A stretch of 64,000 bases of DNA from Virgibacillus sp. SK37 (GTDB lineage: Bacteria; Bacillota; Bacilli; Bacillales; Amphibacillaceae): the NCBI RefSeq assembly GCF_000725285.1, contig NZ_CP007161.1:1721911-1785910 (forward strand), given 5' to 3'. Both the position numbers and the translations under genes were made by a program. Shown here piece by piece: positions 37,376 through 48,558 of this stretch (positions within the stretch are counted from its first letter, which is position 1; every line of letters starts with the position of its first letter). The notes beneath the pieces are model-generated. The model did no database searches, was not told where the DNA came from, and saw only the letters and a program-made list of their open reading frames with translations.

Positions 37376-38533
37376 ATGAATCCCATCCAATCTGTTTATA
37401 TACACATCCCTTTCTGTCAGCAGATTTGCCACTACTGTGATTTTACTAAGTTTTTCTATAATGAGAAGCTAGCAACCGATTATATTGTAGCTTTAAAAAA
37501 GGAAATGGACACATATGTAGAAGGGGACAAAAATAAAGTAAAAACGATATTTATCGGCGGGGGGACTCCAACTGCTCTTAACTTAGAGCAACTAGAGTCC
37601 TTACTACAAGCTGTGGATGCTAAATTTGATATCAATAGCTGCGAAGAATATACAATAGAAGCGAACCCGGGAGATTTTGATGAAGATAAGATAAGTTTAT
37701 TGAAAATGTATGGAGTGAATCGCATTTCTTTAGGAGTACAGGTTTTTGATGATAAAAAACTAGAAGAGCTCGGGAGATTGCATACCGTACAGGATGTTTA
37801 CAGAACTGTAAATTTATTAAAGAGAAATAGTTTTACCAATATAAGTGTAGACCTTATCTATGCACTCCCCAACCAAACCGTGGCTGATTTTCGTAAAACC
37901 CTTGAGGAAGCAGTTGCTCTTAATTTGCCACATCTGTCAACATACGCTTTACAGATTGAACCTAAAACAGTTTTTTATCAGCGGCATCAGAAGGGGAAGT
38001 TGCACCGCCCAGCACAAGAAGAAGAGGTTGAAATGTATGAGTTACTGAAGCAAACAGCAAAAGCTAATGGTTTGAAACAATATGAAATCAGTAACTTTGC
38101 TAAAGAAGGATTTGAAAGTAAACACAATTTAACATACTGGAACAACAAATACTATTATGGATTTGGTGCCGGAGCTTCTGGGTATCTTCCAGGGAAAAGA
38201 ACCATTAATATTCGACCACTACCTGCCTATATAAAACAGGCTATGCAAGACGGCCAACCCATTTTACATGTTGATGAGATAGGGTTAAAAGAACAAATCG
38301 AAGAAGAAATGTTCCTGGGTCTGCGAAAAGCAAGTGGCGTTAGTAAAAAGGCTTTTATGAAGAAGTTTGGAATGAATCTGGAAAAACTATATGAGAAATC
38401 TATTCATGAATTAACAAAAAGAAATTGGCTGGTGAATTCTGAAACGAATCTGTATTTAACTGAAGAAGGCATGCTTCTGGCCAATGAAGTATTTGAAAGA
38501 TTTTTACTGGATGAAGAACCGATAAAAGTATAA
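37376..38533 (+). CDS. hemW: HemW, radical SAM heme chaperone (formerly HemN-like)
   Basis: A 385-residue radical SAM protein. The cluster motif is HIPFCQQICHYCDFTKF (CxxxCxxC), followed by FIGGGTPTALNLEQL and EANPGDFDEDKI. SKHNLTYWNNKYYYGFG gives the HNxxYW heme-binding motif. Family members of this length, lacking the fourth N-terminal Cys of true HemN, carry heme rather than oxidise coproporphyrinogen. It precedes hrcA as in B. subtilis. Confidence 0.93.
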   Translation: MNPIQSVYIHIPFCQQICHYCDFTKFFYNEKLATDYIVALKKEMDTYVEGDKNKVKTIFIGGGTPTALNLEQLESLLQAVDAKFDINSCEEYTIEANPGDFDEDKISLLKMYGVNRISLGVQVFDDKKLEELGRLHTVQDVYRTVNLLKRNSFTNISVDLIYALPNQTVADFRKTLEEAVALNLPHLSTYALQIEPKTVFYQRHQKGKLHRPAQEEEVEMYELLKQTAKANGLKQYEISNFAKEGFESKHNLTYWNNKYYYGFGAGASGYLPGKRTINIRPLPAYIKQAMQDGQPILHVDEIGLKEQIEEEMFLGLRKASGVSKKAFMKKFGMNLEKLYEKSIHELTKRNWLVNSETNLYLTEEGMLLANEVFERFLLDEEPIKV

Positions 38534-38579
38534 AAAATGTCTATTCTTATTAAAATTTTCTTGTTTGAATTCATGTTTA

Positions 38580-38607
38580 TTGACAAAAAAATATGATTTG
38601 ATAATTT
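38580..38607 (+). promoter_or_regulatory. SigA promoter of the hrcA-dnaK operon
   Basis: TTGACA at 38580-38585 with a T/A-rich -10 region (TAATTT, 38602-38607, spacer 16). CIRCE begins about 11 bases further. Confidence 0.65.
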
Positions 38608-38617
38608 AATAATAGCA

Positions 38618-38644
38618 TTAGCACTCAACCTTCAAGAGTGCTAA
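38618..38644 (+). promoter_or_regulatory. CIRCE operator
   Basis: Perfect TTAGCACTC-N9-GAGTGCTAA, the binding site of HrcA. It lies just before the hrcA ribosome site and overlaps the start of the transcript. Confidence 0.97.
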
Positions 38645-38658
38645 CAGAGGTGATCATC

Positions 38659-39693
38659 ATGTTAACTGAAAGGCAATTGTTGATTCTGCAGGTCATTATT
38701 GATGATTTCATCGAGACAGCACATCCAGTTGGCTCTCGAGCTATTTCTAAGAAGGATAATATTCCATTTAGTGCTGCGACAATACGCAACGAAATGGCTG
38801 ATTTGGAAGAAATGGGTTTTCTGGAGAAGACGCATACTTCTTCTGGCCGAATTCCGTCCGAGAAAGGCTACAGATATTATGTTGATCACTTAATATCACC
38901 TTTTTCAAACCAGCAAAGAAAGGGTAACGTAATTAAACACGTTCTACAGGATGGGGTATTTGAATTTGAACAGATTGTTCAAATGTCAGCAGAGATGCTC
39001 TCTGAGCTTACCAATTATACATCCATTATTTTGGGGCCGGAGATATATGAAACTAAATTAAAACAGGTACAAATAATTACATTGTCCTCGAATACAGCCG
39101 TAGCTATTCTAGTAACAAATACAGGTCACGTGGAACACCGTTCTTTTTCAATACCTAAACAAATAAAAGCATCTGAACTTGAAAAGATGGTTAATATTAT
39201 GAATGATCGGTTGCATGGAGTACCTATCGTAAAGTTACCAGAAAAATTTAATTCGGAGATAGCTTCTATTATGAGGAAGTATATTGAGGATTTTGATACG
39301 TCCTACAATTATTTAAAAGCTGCTTTTCTTGCTGACTACCCTGTCAAATTATATATAGGCGGAAAATCAAACATACTGATGCAGCCTGAGTTCAATGATG
39401 TGGATAAAATAAGGTCCTTCTATTCTATGATGGAAAATGAAGAAGAAATTGCAAACCTATTAAAACAGAATCATGATGGGATAGAGGTATTCATTGGACA
39501 GGAAAACAAGGTAGACGCCATCAAGGATCTAAGTTTAATTACTGCTTCCTATCATTTGGGTGAAGGACAATTAGGAACAATCGCATTACTTGGGCCAACA
39601 AGGATGGAGTATCGTAAGGTCATTACATTGTTAAATATCTTATCAAGTGAAATGACTGAGGCATTATATATGTGGTATAAAAACAACGGATAG
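38659..39693 (+). CDS. hrcA: Heat-inducible repressor HrcA
   Basis: A 344-residue repressor. The winged helix starts MLTERQLLILQVIIDDFIET with AISKKDNIPFSAATIRNEMADLEEMGFLEKTHTSSGRIPSEKGYRYYVD, very typical. The C-terminal GAF-like domain follows, with IGGKSNILMQPEF and LGPTRMEYRKVI. It represses class I heat-shock genes by binding CIRCE and needs GroEL for activity. ATG 38659 is preceded by AGAGGTGAT; an in-frame start at 38638 would lie inside CIRCE. Confidence 0.97.
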   Translation: MLTERQLLILQVIIDDFIETAHPVGSRAISKKDNIPFSAATIRNEMADLEEMGFLEKTHTSSGRIPSEKGYRYYVDHLISPFSNQQRKGNVIKHVLQDGVFEFEQIVQMSAEMLSELTNYTSIILGPEIYETKLKQVQIITLSSNTAVAILVTNTGHVEHRSFSIPKQIKASELEKMVNIMNDRLHGVPIVKLPEKFNSEIASIMRKYIEDFDTSYNYLKAAFLADYPVKLYIGGKSNILMQPEFNDVDKIRSFYSMMENEEEIANLLKQNHDGIEVFIGQENKVDAIKDLSLITASYHLGEGQLGTIALLGPTRMEYRKVITLLNILSSEMTEALYMWYKNNG

Positions 39694-39772
39694 AGTTAAG
39701 AGTTGATAGTTTTCTTCTCTATTGGTCCATGTTATAGTGTAACGTGGCGATTTTAAAATGGAGGTGGCACGG

Positions 39773-40333
39773 ATGGAAGAACAGGGAAATACCAATGAAA
39801 ATGAAAAGAATTATGAAGATGGTAAAGTAGAAATTCTGGATGCAGAACAAGAAGAAAAAGACACTGCAGATGAGCAATTAAAATTACAAGAAGAAAATGA
39901 AGCATTAAAAAAGGAGAAAGATGAAGTCTTTCAACGTATGCTTCGTGTTCAGGCAGAATTTGATAATTATAAAAAACGTTCTCAGCGGGAAAAAGAAGCT
40001 GATAGAAAGTACAAATCACAAGACTTAGTAAACGAATTACTACCTGCCGTGGATAATTTTGAAAGAGCGTTGCAAGTAGAGACAACTGAAGAGAATGCAG
40101 GCTTTGTAGAAGGCATTACAATGGTATACCGACAGATCAAAGAAGCATTGAAATCTCAAGGTGTAGAAGAAATAGAATCAGTTGATAAAGAGTTTGACCC
40201 TAATCTTCACCATGCTGTTATGCAAGTAGAAGAGGAAGATAAAGAGCCCAACATAATTGTTGAAGAGTTGCAAAAGGGTTATATGCTTAAGGATCGTGTT
40301 ATTAGACCAGCTATGGTAAAAGTAAATAAATAA
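39773..40333 (+). CDS. grpE: GrpE nucleotide exchange factor
   Basis: A 186-residue protein: acidic N-terminus, long coiled coil ([30 protein letters not shown]) and a beta domain with [21 protein letters not shown] and [18 protein letters not shown]. It releases ADP from DnaK. ATG 39773 has GGAGGTGG upstream; the in-frame ATG at 39758 lies within that site and is rejected. Confidence 0.97.
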   Translation: MEEQGNTNENEKNYEDGKVEILDAEQEEKDTADEQLKLQEENEALKKEKDEVFQRMLRVQAEFDNYKKRSQREKEADRKYKSQDLVNELLPAVDNFERALQVETTEENAGFVEGITMVYRQIKEALKSQGVEEIESVDKEFDPNLHHAVMQVEEEDKEPNIIVEELQKGYMLKDRVIRPAMVKVNK

Positions 40334-40362
40334 ACTGGAATTGGTAGCTAAGGAGGAAATAG

Positions 40363-42207
<1,845 letters not shown>

Positions 42208-42220
42208 AATAGCTTAATTA

Positions 42221-42260
42221 AAAAGTCAAAGTCAGGATTCTCTTGACTTTGGCTTTTTTT
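42221..42260 (+). terminator. Terminator between dnaK and dnaJ
   Basis: AAAAGTCAAAGTCA pairs with TGACTTTGGCTTTT (one G-U), then T7. It probably gives more dnaK than dnaJ transcript. A TTGCCA/GATAAG pair at 42299-42326 might provide a second start for dnaJ. Confidence 0.8.
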
Positions 42261-42368
42261 AAGCCGAGGTTTTTGACTCCTTTGGGAATGTAGTCAATTT
42301 GCCATGTATGGTAAATTGATGATAAGATTAATTTTATGCAAAAGTTGTGTCGGGAGAGTGATTTTTAA

Positions 42369-43496
42369 GTGAGTAAGCGTGATTATTATGACGTGCTTGG
42401 TGTAGAAAAAGGTGCGTCAAAAGACGAAGTTAAAAAAGCCTATAGAAAATTAGCACGAAAATATCATCCGGATGTAAATAAAGAAGCGGATGCAGCTGAC
42501 AAGTTTAAAGAAGCAAAGGAAGCTTATGAAGTACTAAGTGATGAGCAAAAACGCGCTCAATATGACCAATTTGGCCATGCAGGTGCTCAAGGCCAAGGCT
42601 TCGGAGGCTTTGGTGGTGGTGCCCAAGACTTTGGTGGATTTGGAGATATTTTTGACATGTTCTTTGGTGGCGGTGGCCGCAGAAGAGACCCGAATGCTCC
42701 TCAACAAGGTGCAGACTTACAATATACAATGGTATTAGACTTTGAAGAGGCTATTTTTGGAAAAGAAGAGGATATAGTCATTCCAAAAGAAGAAACTTGC
42801 GATACGTGTGATGGATCGGGTGCAAAGCCTGGAACGAAAACAAAAACATGTTCACATTGTAATGGATCAGGACAGTTAAATACAGAACAAAATACACCTT
42901 TTGGTAGAGTAGTGAATAAAAGAGTATGTCATTACTGTAATGGTACAGGTAAAATCATTCCTGAAAAATGTGGTACCTGTGGTGGCTCCGGAAAAGTGAA
43001 GAAGAACAAAACAATCCATATTAGTATTCCAGCCGGTATCGATGAAGGACAACAAATTAGAGTTGCAGGTAAAGGAGAAGCCGGTATTAATGGTGGACCT
43101 CCAGGAGACTTATATGTAGTGGTTCAAGTAAAACCACACGACTTTTTCGAAAGAGAAGGAGACCATATCTTCTGTGAGTTACCACTCACTTATGCACAAG
43201 CAGCTTTGGGCGATGAAGTGGAAGTGCCAACTGTTCATGGTAAAGTAATGTTAAAAGTTCCTGCTGGTACTCAGACAGGGAAAACATTCCGAATGAGAGG
43301 AAAAGGTTCTCCAAACGTTCGGGGCTATGGGCATGGTGATCAACACATTAAAGTTAAGGTGATGACGCCGACAAACCTGACTGACCGTCAAAAAGAGCTA
43401 TTACGAGAGTTTAATGAAATAGGTGGAAATGAAGCTACTGAAGAACAGGAGAGTTCACTATTCCAAAGGTTCAAAAAAGCTTTTAAAAGTGAATAA
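42369..43496 (+). CDS. dnaJ: Chaperone DnaJ
   Basis: A 375-residue type I J protein. The J domain has KYHPDVNKE (HPD), followed by a Gly/Phe-rich region, four CxxCxGxG zinc repeats ([32 protein letters not shown]) and the C-terminal substrate domain. It stimulates DnaK ATPase and delivers clients. The GTG start is preceded by GGGAGAGTG. Confidence 0.98.
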   Translation: MSKRDYYDVLGVEKGASKDEVKKAYRKLARKYHPDVNKEADAADKFKEAKEAYEVLSDEQKRAQYDQFGHAGAQGQGFGGFGGGAQDFGGFGDIFDMFFGGGGRRRDPNAPQQGADLQYTMVLDFEEAIFGKEEDIVIPKEETCDTCDGSGAKPGTKTKTCSHCNGSGQLNTEQNTPFGRVVNKRVCHYCNGTGKIIPEKCGTCGGSGKVKKNKTIHISIPAGIDEGQQIRVAGKGEAGINGGPPGDLYVVVQVKPHDFFEREGDHIFCELPLTYAQAALGDEVEVPTVHGKVMLKVPAGTQTGKTFRMRGKGSPNVRGYGHGDQHIKVKVMTPTNLTDRQKELLREFNEIGGNEATEEQESSLFQRFKKAFKSE

Positions 43497-43556
43497 ATTA
43501 TCTTATTATATGGAATGGCATGACATATAATTTTAAAATAGAAATGAGTGATCTTT

Positions 43557-44501
43557 TTGAATTGGTCGGAGATCTGTATTCATACAACAAATGAAGCAAT
43601 TGAACCTATCTCTAATATTCTTCATGAAACAGGTGCAAGTGGGTTGGTAATTGAAGACCCACTTGATCTTGTTAAGGAGAGAGACGCCTTTTTTGGTGAA
43701 TTGTTCGAACTGGATCCATCTGAATATCCAGAAGAGGGAGTACGCATTAAAGCTTACCTGCCAGTAAATAGTTTTTTAAGTGAAACAATTGAGGAAATAA
43801 AGCAGGCAATTAATAATTTATCAACCTATGGAATAGAGCTAGGACAGAATACTATTTCCTTAAATGAAATAGACGAGGAAGAATGGTCTACAGCATGGAA
43901 AAAGTACTATAAACCTGTTAAAATATCTAAGAGGATTACCATAACCCCAACGTGGGAAGATTATGAGCCAGTTTCCACTGATGAAGTTATCATAGAACTG
44001 GATCCAGGTATGGCATTTGGCACAGGAACCCATCCGACTACCGTGTTAAGTATTCAAGCGTTAGAGAACTTTCTGAGTAAAGGGGATACTGTAATTGATG
44101 TTGGTTCCGGCTCTGGTGTTTTAAGTATTGCTGCCGCTTTACTGGGTGCGGAAAGTGTGCAAGCTTATGATTTAGATGAGGTAGCTGTAGCAAGCACGAA
44201 ATTTAATGTAGAACTTAATAAACTTAGTGACAAGGTTCAAGCAGAACAAAAAAATCTGTTAGAGTCTGTGCATACAGAAGCTGATATTATCGTATCAAAT
44301 ATTTTAGCGGAAATAATCGTTCAATTTATTGATGAAGCTTGGGACAGATTAAAACCAGGTGGATATTTCATAACTTCAGGAATAATTCAAAATAAGAAGC
44401 AAATGGTAAAAACTGATTTAGAAGTAAAAGGCTTTGAAATTATTCAGATAAATGAAATGGAAGAATGGATTTCAATTGTAGCACGAAAGAATGTTTCATA
44501 A
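43557..44501 (+). CDS. prmA: Ribosomal protein L11 methyltransferase
   Basis: A 314-residue enzyme started at TTG 43557, giving (M)NWSEICIHTTNEAIEPISN as in the family; a GTG at 43548 is a less likely alternative. MAFGTGTHPTT, VIDVGSGSGVLSIAA and VSNILAEIIVQFI are the PrmA signature and SAM motifs. It trimethylates L11. Located in the dnaJ-prmA-rsmE-mtaB run seen in other Bacillaceae. Confidence 0.96.
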   Translation: MNWSEICIHTTNEAIEPISNILHETGASGLVIEDPLDLVKERDAFFGELFELDPSEYPEEGVRIKAYLPVNSFLSETIEEIKQAINNLSTYGIELGQNTISLNEIDEEEWSTAWKKYYKPVKISKRITITPTWEDYEPVSTDEVIIELDPGMAFGTGTHPTTVLSIQALENFLSKGDTVIDVGSGSGVLSIAAALLGAESVQAYDLDEVAVASTKFNVELNKLSDKVQAEQKNLLESVHTEADIIVSNILAEIIVQFIDEAWDRLKPGGYFITSGIIQNKKQMVKTDLEVKGFEIIQINEMEEWISIVARKNVS

Positions 44502-44528
44502 TTCTTTTAACGGAAGAGAGGGCTTGAA

Positions 44529-45290
44529 TTGCAACGCTACTTTGTATCTGAAACAGGGTGGGGTACAAATGAGGTAACCATTCTTGGAGAAGATGTCCAT
44601 CATATTAATAGAGTAATGCGCTATAAAGAAGGTGCCAATATAATCTGTAATCACCCTGATGGCAGAGCGGCTATTTGTGAACTTTTAGTTATTACAGCAG
44701 ATAGTGTACAAGCAGAAATCAAACAATGGTTGAATGAAAACGTTGAGTTACCAATTCAAGTAACTGTTGCTCAAGGCCTACCAAAAGGTGATAAACTAGA
44801 GTTGATTTTGCAGAAAGGAACGGAATTAGGTGCATATGCTTTTATTCCTTTTCAAGCAGAACGCTCTATTGTTAATTGGGATAAAAAAAAGCAGGAAAAA
44901 AAGTTAATCCGTTTCAATAAAATTGTAAAAGAGGCAAGCGAGCAAAGTCACCGTAATCAAATTCCAACAATATATAATACCATGACTGTAGAACGATTAA
45001 TCGAAGATAGTGCCAAATATGATATAAAGCTGTATGCCTACGAAGAACAAGCAAAGGTGTCGGAATATAAATCATTTGGGACAGTATTATCGAATGTTAC
45101 TACTGCGGATAAAATACTTATTTGTATTGGTCCAGAGGGTGGTTTTTCTCCAGAAGAAGCCGGACAGCTAAATGAGAATGGCTTTCAGGCTATACGCTTA
45201 GGTCCCCGAATTTTACGAACGGAAACTGCAGCTTTATATGCTTTAGCAAGCATTTCCTATCATTTTGAAGAATTGAGGTGTGATTCATGA
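44529..45290 (+). CDS. rsmE: 16S rRNA m3U1498 methyltransferase RsmE
   Basis: A 253-residue SPOUT methyltransferase. An N-terminal PUA-like part (MQRYFVSETGW, HHINRVMRYKEGANI) precedes the knotted domain with VAQGLPKGDKLELILQKGTELG, IGPEGGFSPEEAGQLN and LGPRILRTETAALYAL. Start is TTG 44529. It overlaps mtaB by 4 bases (ATGA). Confidence 0.96.
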   Translation: MQRYFVSETGWGTNEVTILGEDVHHINRVMRYKEGANIICNHPDGRAAICELLVITADSVQAEIKQWLNENVELPIQVTVAQGLPKGDKLELILQKGTELGAYAFIPFQAERSIVNWDKKKQEKKLIRFNKIVKEASEQSHRNQIPTIYNTMTVERLIEDSAKYDIKLYAYEEQAKVSEYKSFGTVLSNVTTADKILICIGPEGGFSPEEAGQLNENGFQAIRLGPRILRTETAALYALASISYHFEELRCDS

Positions 45291-46645
45291 CAACAGTGGC
45301 TTTTCATACATTAGGTTGTAAAGTGAATCATTATGAAACAGAAGGCATTTGGCGAATGTTTAAAGAACATGGATATGAACGTGTAGATTTTGACCATGAT
45401 GCCGATGTTTATGTAATTAATACGTGTACTGTCACAAATACGGGAGATAAAAAAAGCAGGCAGGTAATACGAAGGGCTATACGCAAAAACCCTGAAGGAA
45501 TTGTATGTGTTACCGGATGTTATGCTCAAACATCTCCAGGTGAAATAATGGAGATTCCCGGAGTGGATATTGTGGTAGGAACACAGGACCGTAAAAATAT
45601 GCTTCAATATATTGAAGAACATAAAAAGACTAGAGAGCCAATTAATGGTGTAACAAATATAATGAAAAATCGTGTATTCGAAGAAATGGATGTTCCTGAA
45701 TTTACAGACAGAACCAGAGCTTCCTTGAAGATTCAAGAAGGTTGTAACAACTTCTGTACATTTTGTATTATTCCATGGTCAAGAGGATTGCTTCGCTCAA
45801 GGGATCCGGAAAGTGTAGTAGACCAAGCCCAAAAGCTAGTTGATGCTGGTTACAAGGAAATTGTGTTGACAGGAATTCATACAGCAGGCTATGGAGAAGA
45901 CATGACTGATTATAATTTCGCTATGTTGCTGAATGATCTTGAAACAAAGGTAAAAGGATTAAAGCGAATTCGTATCTCTTCCATCGAGGCAAGTCAGATA
46001 ACGGATGAAGTGATTGAGGCACTTGATCAATCGGAAAAAATTGTCCGCCACCTCCATATTCCTCTGCAATCAGGTTCTGATAGTGTACTTGCAAGAATGA
46101 GGAGAAAATACTCCAGTCAATTCTATAAAGAAAAAGTAGAAAAAATAAAAAAAGCACTACCTGGATTGGCGATAACTTCAGATGTTATTGTTGGGTTTCC
46201 TGGTGAAACAGACGAAGAGTTCATGGAGACATATGATTTTATTAAAGATATTGGCTTTTCTGAATTACATGTCTTTCCGTTCTCCCGAAGAACAGGGACT
46301 CCTGCCGCTAGGATGAATAACCAAGTGAATGAAGAACTGAAAAATGAACGTGTACACCAGTTAATTGAGTTATCAAATCAATTGGCTAAACAATATGCTG
46401 CTAATTATGAAGATGAAGTTTTGGAAGTTATTCCAGAAGAACATTCCGAAGACCCTCTACGGCCTGAATTACTTATTGGTTATACGGATAATTATTTAAA
46501 AGTCCAATTTGAAGGTACTCCAGACATGATTGGAAAGATTGTTAGAGTTAAGTTAACTAAAGCCGGGTATCCAATCAATGAAGGTAAATTCGTTAAAATT
46601 ATGGACAATGCTACACATTCGATGGCAAAGTCTGTAATAAACTAG
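45287..46645 (+). CDS. mtaB: MtaB (YqeV) tRNA t6A37 methylthiotransferase
   Basis: A 452-residue radical SAM methylthiotransferase. The N-terminal UPF0004 cluster cysteines are in FHTLGCKVNHYE, VINTCTVTN and VCVTGCYAQT; the radical SAM motif is EGCNNFCTFCIIPWSRG. A C-terminal TRAM domain follows. It turns t6A37 into ms2t6A37 in tRNA-Lys. It closes the heat-shock/RNA-modification operon, with a terminator behind. Confidence 0.96.
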   Translation: MTTVAFHTLGCKVNHYETEGIWRMFKEHGYERVDFDHDADVYVINTCTVTNTGDKKSRQVIRRAIRKNPEGIVCVTGCYAQTSPGEIMEIPGVDIVVGTQDRKNMLQYIEEHKKTREPINGVTNIMKNRVFEEMDVPEFTDRTRASLKIQEGCNNFCTFCIIPWSRGLLRSRDPESVVDQAQKLVDAGYKEIVLTGIHTAGYGEDMTDYNFAMLLNDLETKVKGLKRIRISSIEASQITDEVIEALDQSEKIVRHLHIPLQSGSDSVLARMRRKYSSQFYKEKVEKIKKALPGLAITSDVIVGFPGETDEEFMETYDFIKDIGFSELHVFPFSRRTGTPAARMNNQVNEELKNERVHQLIELSNQLAKQYAANYEDEVLEVIPEEHSEDPLRPELLIGYTDNYLKVQFEGTPDMIGKIVRVKLTKAGYPINEGKFVKIMDNATHSMAKSVIN

Positions 46646-46671
46646 AATCTGACCTTAATTTTTTTAAAGAT

Positions 46672-46715
46672 AATCCGAATGCTTCATTTTTGTAATGAAG
46701 TAGTTCGGATTTTTT
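46672..46715 (+). terminator. Terminator of the hrcA-mtaB operon
   Basis: ATCCGAA...CTTCATT pairs with AATGAAG...TTCGGAT (internal mismatch), then T5-6. Confidence 0.88.
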
Positions 46716-46746
46716 GCTCAAAAATACCGGTAACAATTAATAAAAT

Positions 46747-46775
46747 TTGTTGTTTTTATTCTGTCATGCTATGAT
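46747..46775 (+). promoter_or_regulatory. Probable SigA promoter of deoC
   Basis: TTGTTG (46747-46752), 17 bases, TATGAT (46770-46775); deoC starts 40 bases later behind GGAGAGGAAG. Confidence 0.6.
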
Positions 46776-46814
46776 GATTTTAGAGGTACGTACAACATAG
46801 GAGAGGAAGTAATA

Positions 46815-47489
46815 ATGATGAATAATGAGTTAGCAAAATATATTGATCACACCCAATTAAAGCCTGACACTACAAAGGATAGTATAGAAAAACTAGTTGC
46901 AGAGGCGAAGGAATATGAATTTGCCTCCGTATGTGTGAACCCATCATGGGTGCCGTTTTGTTATGAAAAGTTAAAGGATACCAATGTGAAGGTATGTACT
47001 GTGATCGGTTTTCCTTTAGGTGCTACTTCAACTCAATCAAAAGTATTTGAGACAGAGCAGGCTATTAAAGATGGAGCTACAGAAGTTGATATGGTTATAA
47101 ATATTGGCCTTTTGAAATCTGGTGAGGATGATCCGGTTAAACAGGATATCGCTACAGTTGTAAAAGCTGCTGAAAATAAGGCTTTAACTAAAGTGATTAT
47201 TGAAACATCCTTATTGACAGAGGACGAAAAAATTCGTGCTTGTAAATTAGCCAAAGAAGCTGGTGCTGATTTCGTGAAGACATCTACTGGCTTTTCTACA
47301 GGAGGGGCTACTGTGGAGGATATAAAACTAATGAGAAAAACTGTCGGGAGTGACCTGGGTGTTAAAGCTTCCGGTGGAGTAAGAGATCTGGAAACAACTA
47401 AGGCTATGATTGATGCTGGTGCCACGAGAATTGGCGCAAGTGCTGGTGTTGATATTATACATGGCGGTAGTGGAACTTCTGACTACTAA
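46815..47489 (+). CDS. deoC: Deoxyribose-phosphate aldolase
   Basis: A 224-residue aldolase. [39 protein letters not shown] (first active Lys), [16 protein letters not shown] (Schiff-base Lys) and [10 protein letters not shown] are all diagnostic. It splits 2-deoxyribose 5-phosphate into glyceraldehyde 3-phosphate and acetaldehyde. It stands alone between mtaB and rpsU, where B. subtilis has yqeW, and away from nupC/pdp. Start could be 46815 or the next ATG, 46818. Confidence 0.96.
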   Translation: MMNNELAKYIDHTQLKPDTTKDSIEKLVAEAKEYEFASVCVNPSWVPFCYEKLKDTNVKVCTVIGFPLGATSTQSKVFETEQAIKDGATEVDMVINIGLLKSGEDDPVKQDIATVVKAAENKALTKVIIETSLLTEDEKIRACKLAKEAGADFVKTSTGFSTGGATVEDIKLMRKTVGSDLGVKASGGVRDLETTKAMIDAGATRIGASAGVDIIHGGSGTSDY

Positions 47490-47530
47490 TATAAAAATGT
47501 ATAAAAATGAAGCTTTATGTAAATAATCTG

Positions 47531-47559
47531 TTGACCTGTATGGATGAATATATTATAAT
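47531..47559 (+). promoter_or_regulatory. SigA promoter of rpsU-yqeY
   Basis: TTGACC (47531-47536), exactly 17 bases, TATAAT (47554-47559); the rpsU start lies 73 bases downstream. Confidence 0.85.
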
Positions 47560-47632
47560 TTAAAAAGGCATGTGACAGAAGTTCATATGCTGGTACAATC
47601 CTGTTTTGTGCTTCGGAGGGAGGGAAATTAGC

Positions 47633-47809
47633 ATGTCAAATACAACTCGCGTTCGTAAAAACGAGTCTCTTGAGGATGCTCTTCGTCGCTTCAAGCGTAG
47701 TGTATCAAAAAGTGGTACACTGCAAGAATATCGTAAGCGTGAACACTATGAGAAACCAAGTGTTCGTCGTAAAAAGAAATCTGAAGCTGCTAGAAAGCGT
47801 AAATTCTAA
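47633..47809 (+). CDS. rpsU: 30S ribosomal protein S21
   Basis: A 58-residue basic protein, [20 protein letters not shown] then [23 protein letters not shown] and a Lys/Arg-rich tail. Start chosen at ATG 47633 to fit S21 and its GGAGGGAGGG site. Followed by yqeY 15 bases later. Confidence 0.97.
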   Translation: MSNTTRVRKNESLEDALRRFKRSVSKSGTLQEYRKREHYEKPSVRRKKKSEAARKRKF

Positions 47810-47824
47810 AGAGGGTGCAAAAGC

Positions 47825-48271
47825 ATGACATTACTTGAACAGCTGAATCAAGATATGAAGCAGGCAATGAAGAACAAGGATAAAGAAACGTTAAGTGTTA
47901 TACGTATGGTGAAGGCTTCATTGCAGAATGAATCAATAAAACTTGGTAAAGACTCTCTTACAGAGGACGAAGAATTAACCATTTTGTCCAGAGAAGTCAA
48001 ACAAAGAAAAGATTCCCTCCAAGAATTCAAATCAGCTGGACGCGATGATCTTGTTGAAAAGCTTGAAAGAGAAATTAATATTTTACAAGAATATATGCCA
48101 AAACAGCTTACAACTGAAGAGCTGGAGGCCATTGTTCAGTCAACGATTCAGGAAGTAAATGCAACATCTAAAAAAGATATGGGTAAAGTAATGAGTGCGG
48201 TTATGCCTAAAGTCAAGGGAAAGGCAGATGGCTCTCAAATCAACAAAATTGTGCAAAAACAGTTAAATTAA
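47825..48271 (+). CDS. yqeY: YqeY/GatB-tail family protein
   Basis: A 148-residue helical protein: [72 protein letters not shown] and [29 protein letters not shown]. The family resembles the tRNA-binding tail of GatB. Co-transcribed with rpsU; a terminator follows. Confidence 0.94.
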   Translation: MTLLEQLNQDMKQAMKNKDKETLSVIRMVKASLQNESIKLGKDSLTEDEELTILSREVKQRKDSLQEFKSAGRDDLVEKLEREINILQEYMPKQLTTEELEAIVQSTIQEVNATSKKDMGKVMSAVMPKVKGKADGSQINKIVQKQLN

Positions 48272-48281
48272 GCTTAATGAT

Positions 48282-48316
48282 AAGATCTTTGCTGCCAAAG
48301 TAGCAAAGATCTTTTT
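48282..48316 (+). terminator. Terminator of rpsU-yqeY
   Basis: Perfect 12-bp stem AAGATCTTTGCT / AGCAAAGATCTT with an 8-base loop and T5 (48312-48316). Confidence 0.92.
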
Positions 48317-48503
48317 CGTATTTAAGGAAAAAATTTTGACTTGAATTTTTTTACTCGAGGCTGGCACGAGTTTATCATGGCTTTTAATTTGTATGTTCTT
48401 GGTGCTTTGTTCCATTTCTAAGTAAATGAATGAAGAGACTATCTTCGAAACGCTGCTTATGATACGATTGAAATAAAATTAATTTAAAAATAATTTATGT
48501 ATT

Positions 48504-48530
48504 TGAAACCAATTACATAATATATTCGTA
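48504..48530 (+). promoter_or_regulatory. Sigma-W type promoter of yqeZ-floA-yqfB
   Basis: TGAAAC (48504-48509), 17 bases, CGTA (48527-48530): the sigma-W core pattern, and the same operon is sigma-W dependent in B. subtilis. The yqeZ start is 28 bases further, behind AAGGGAGGTGATT. Confidence 0.82.
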
Positions 48531-48558
48531 AGTAACATAATAAGGGAGGTGATTTTAC

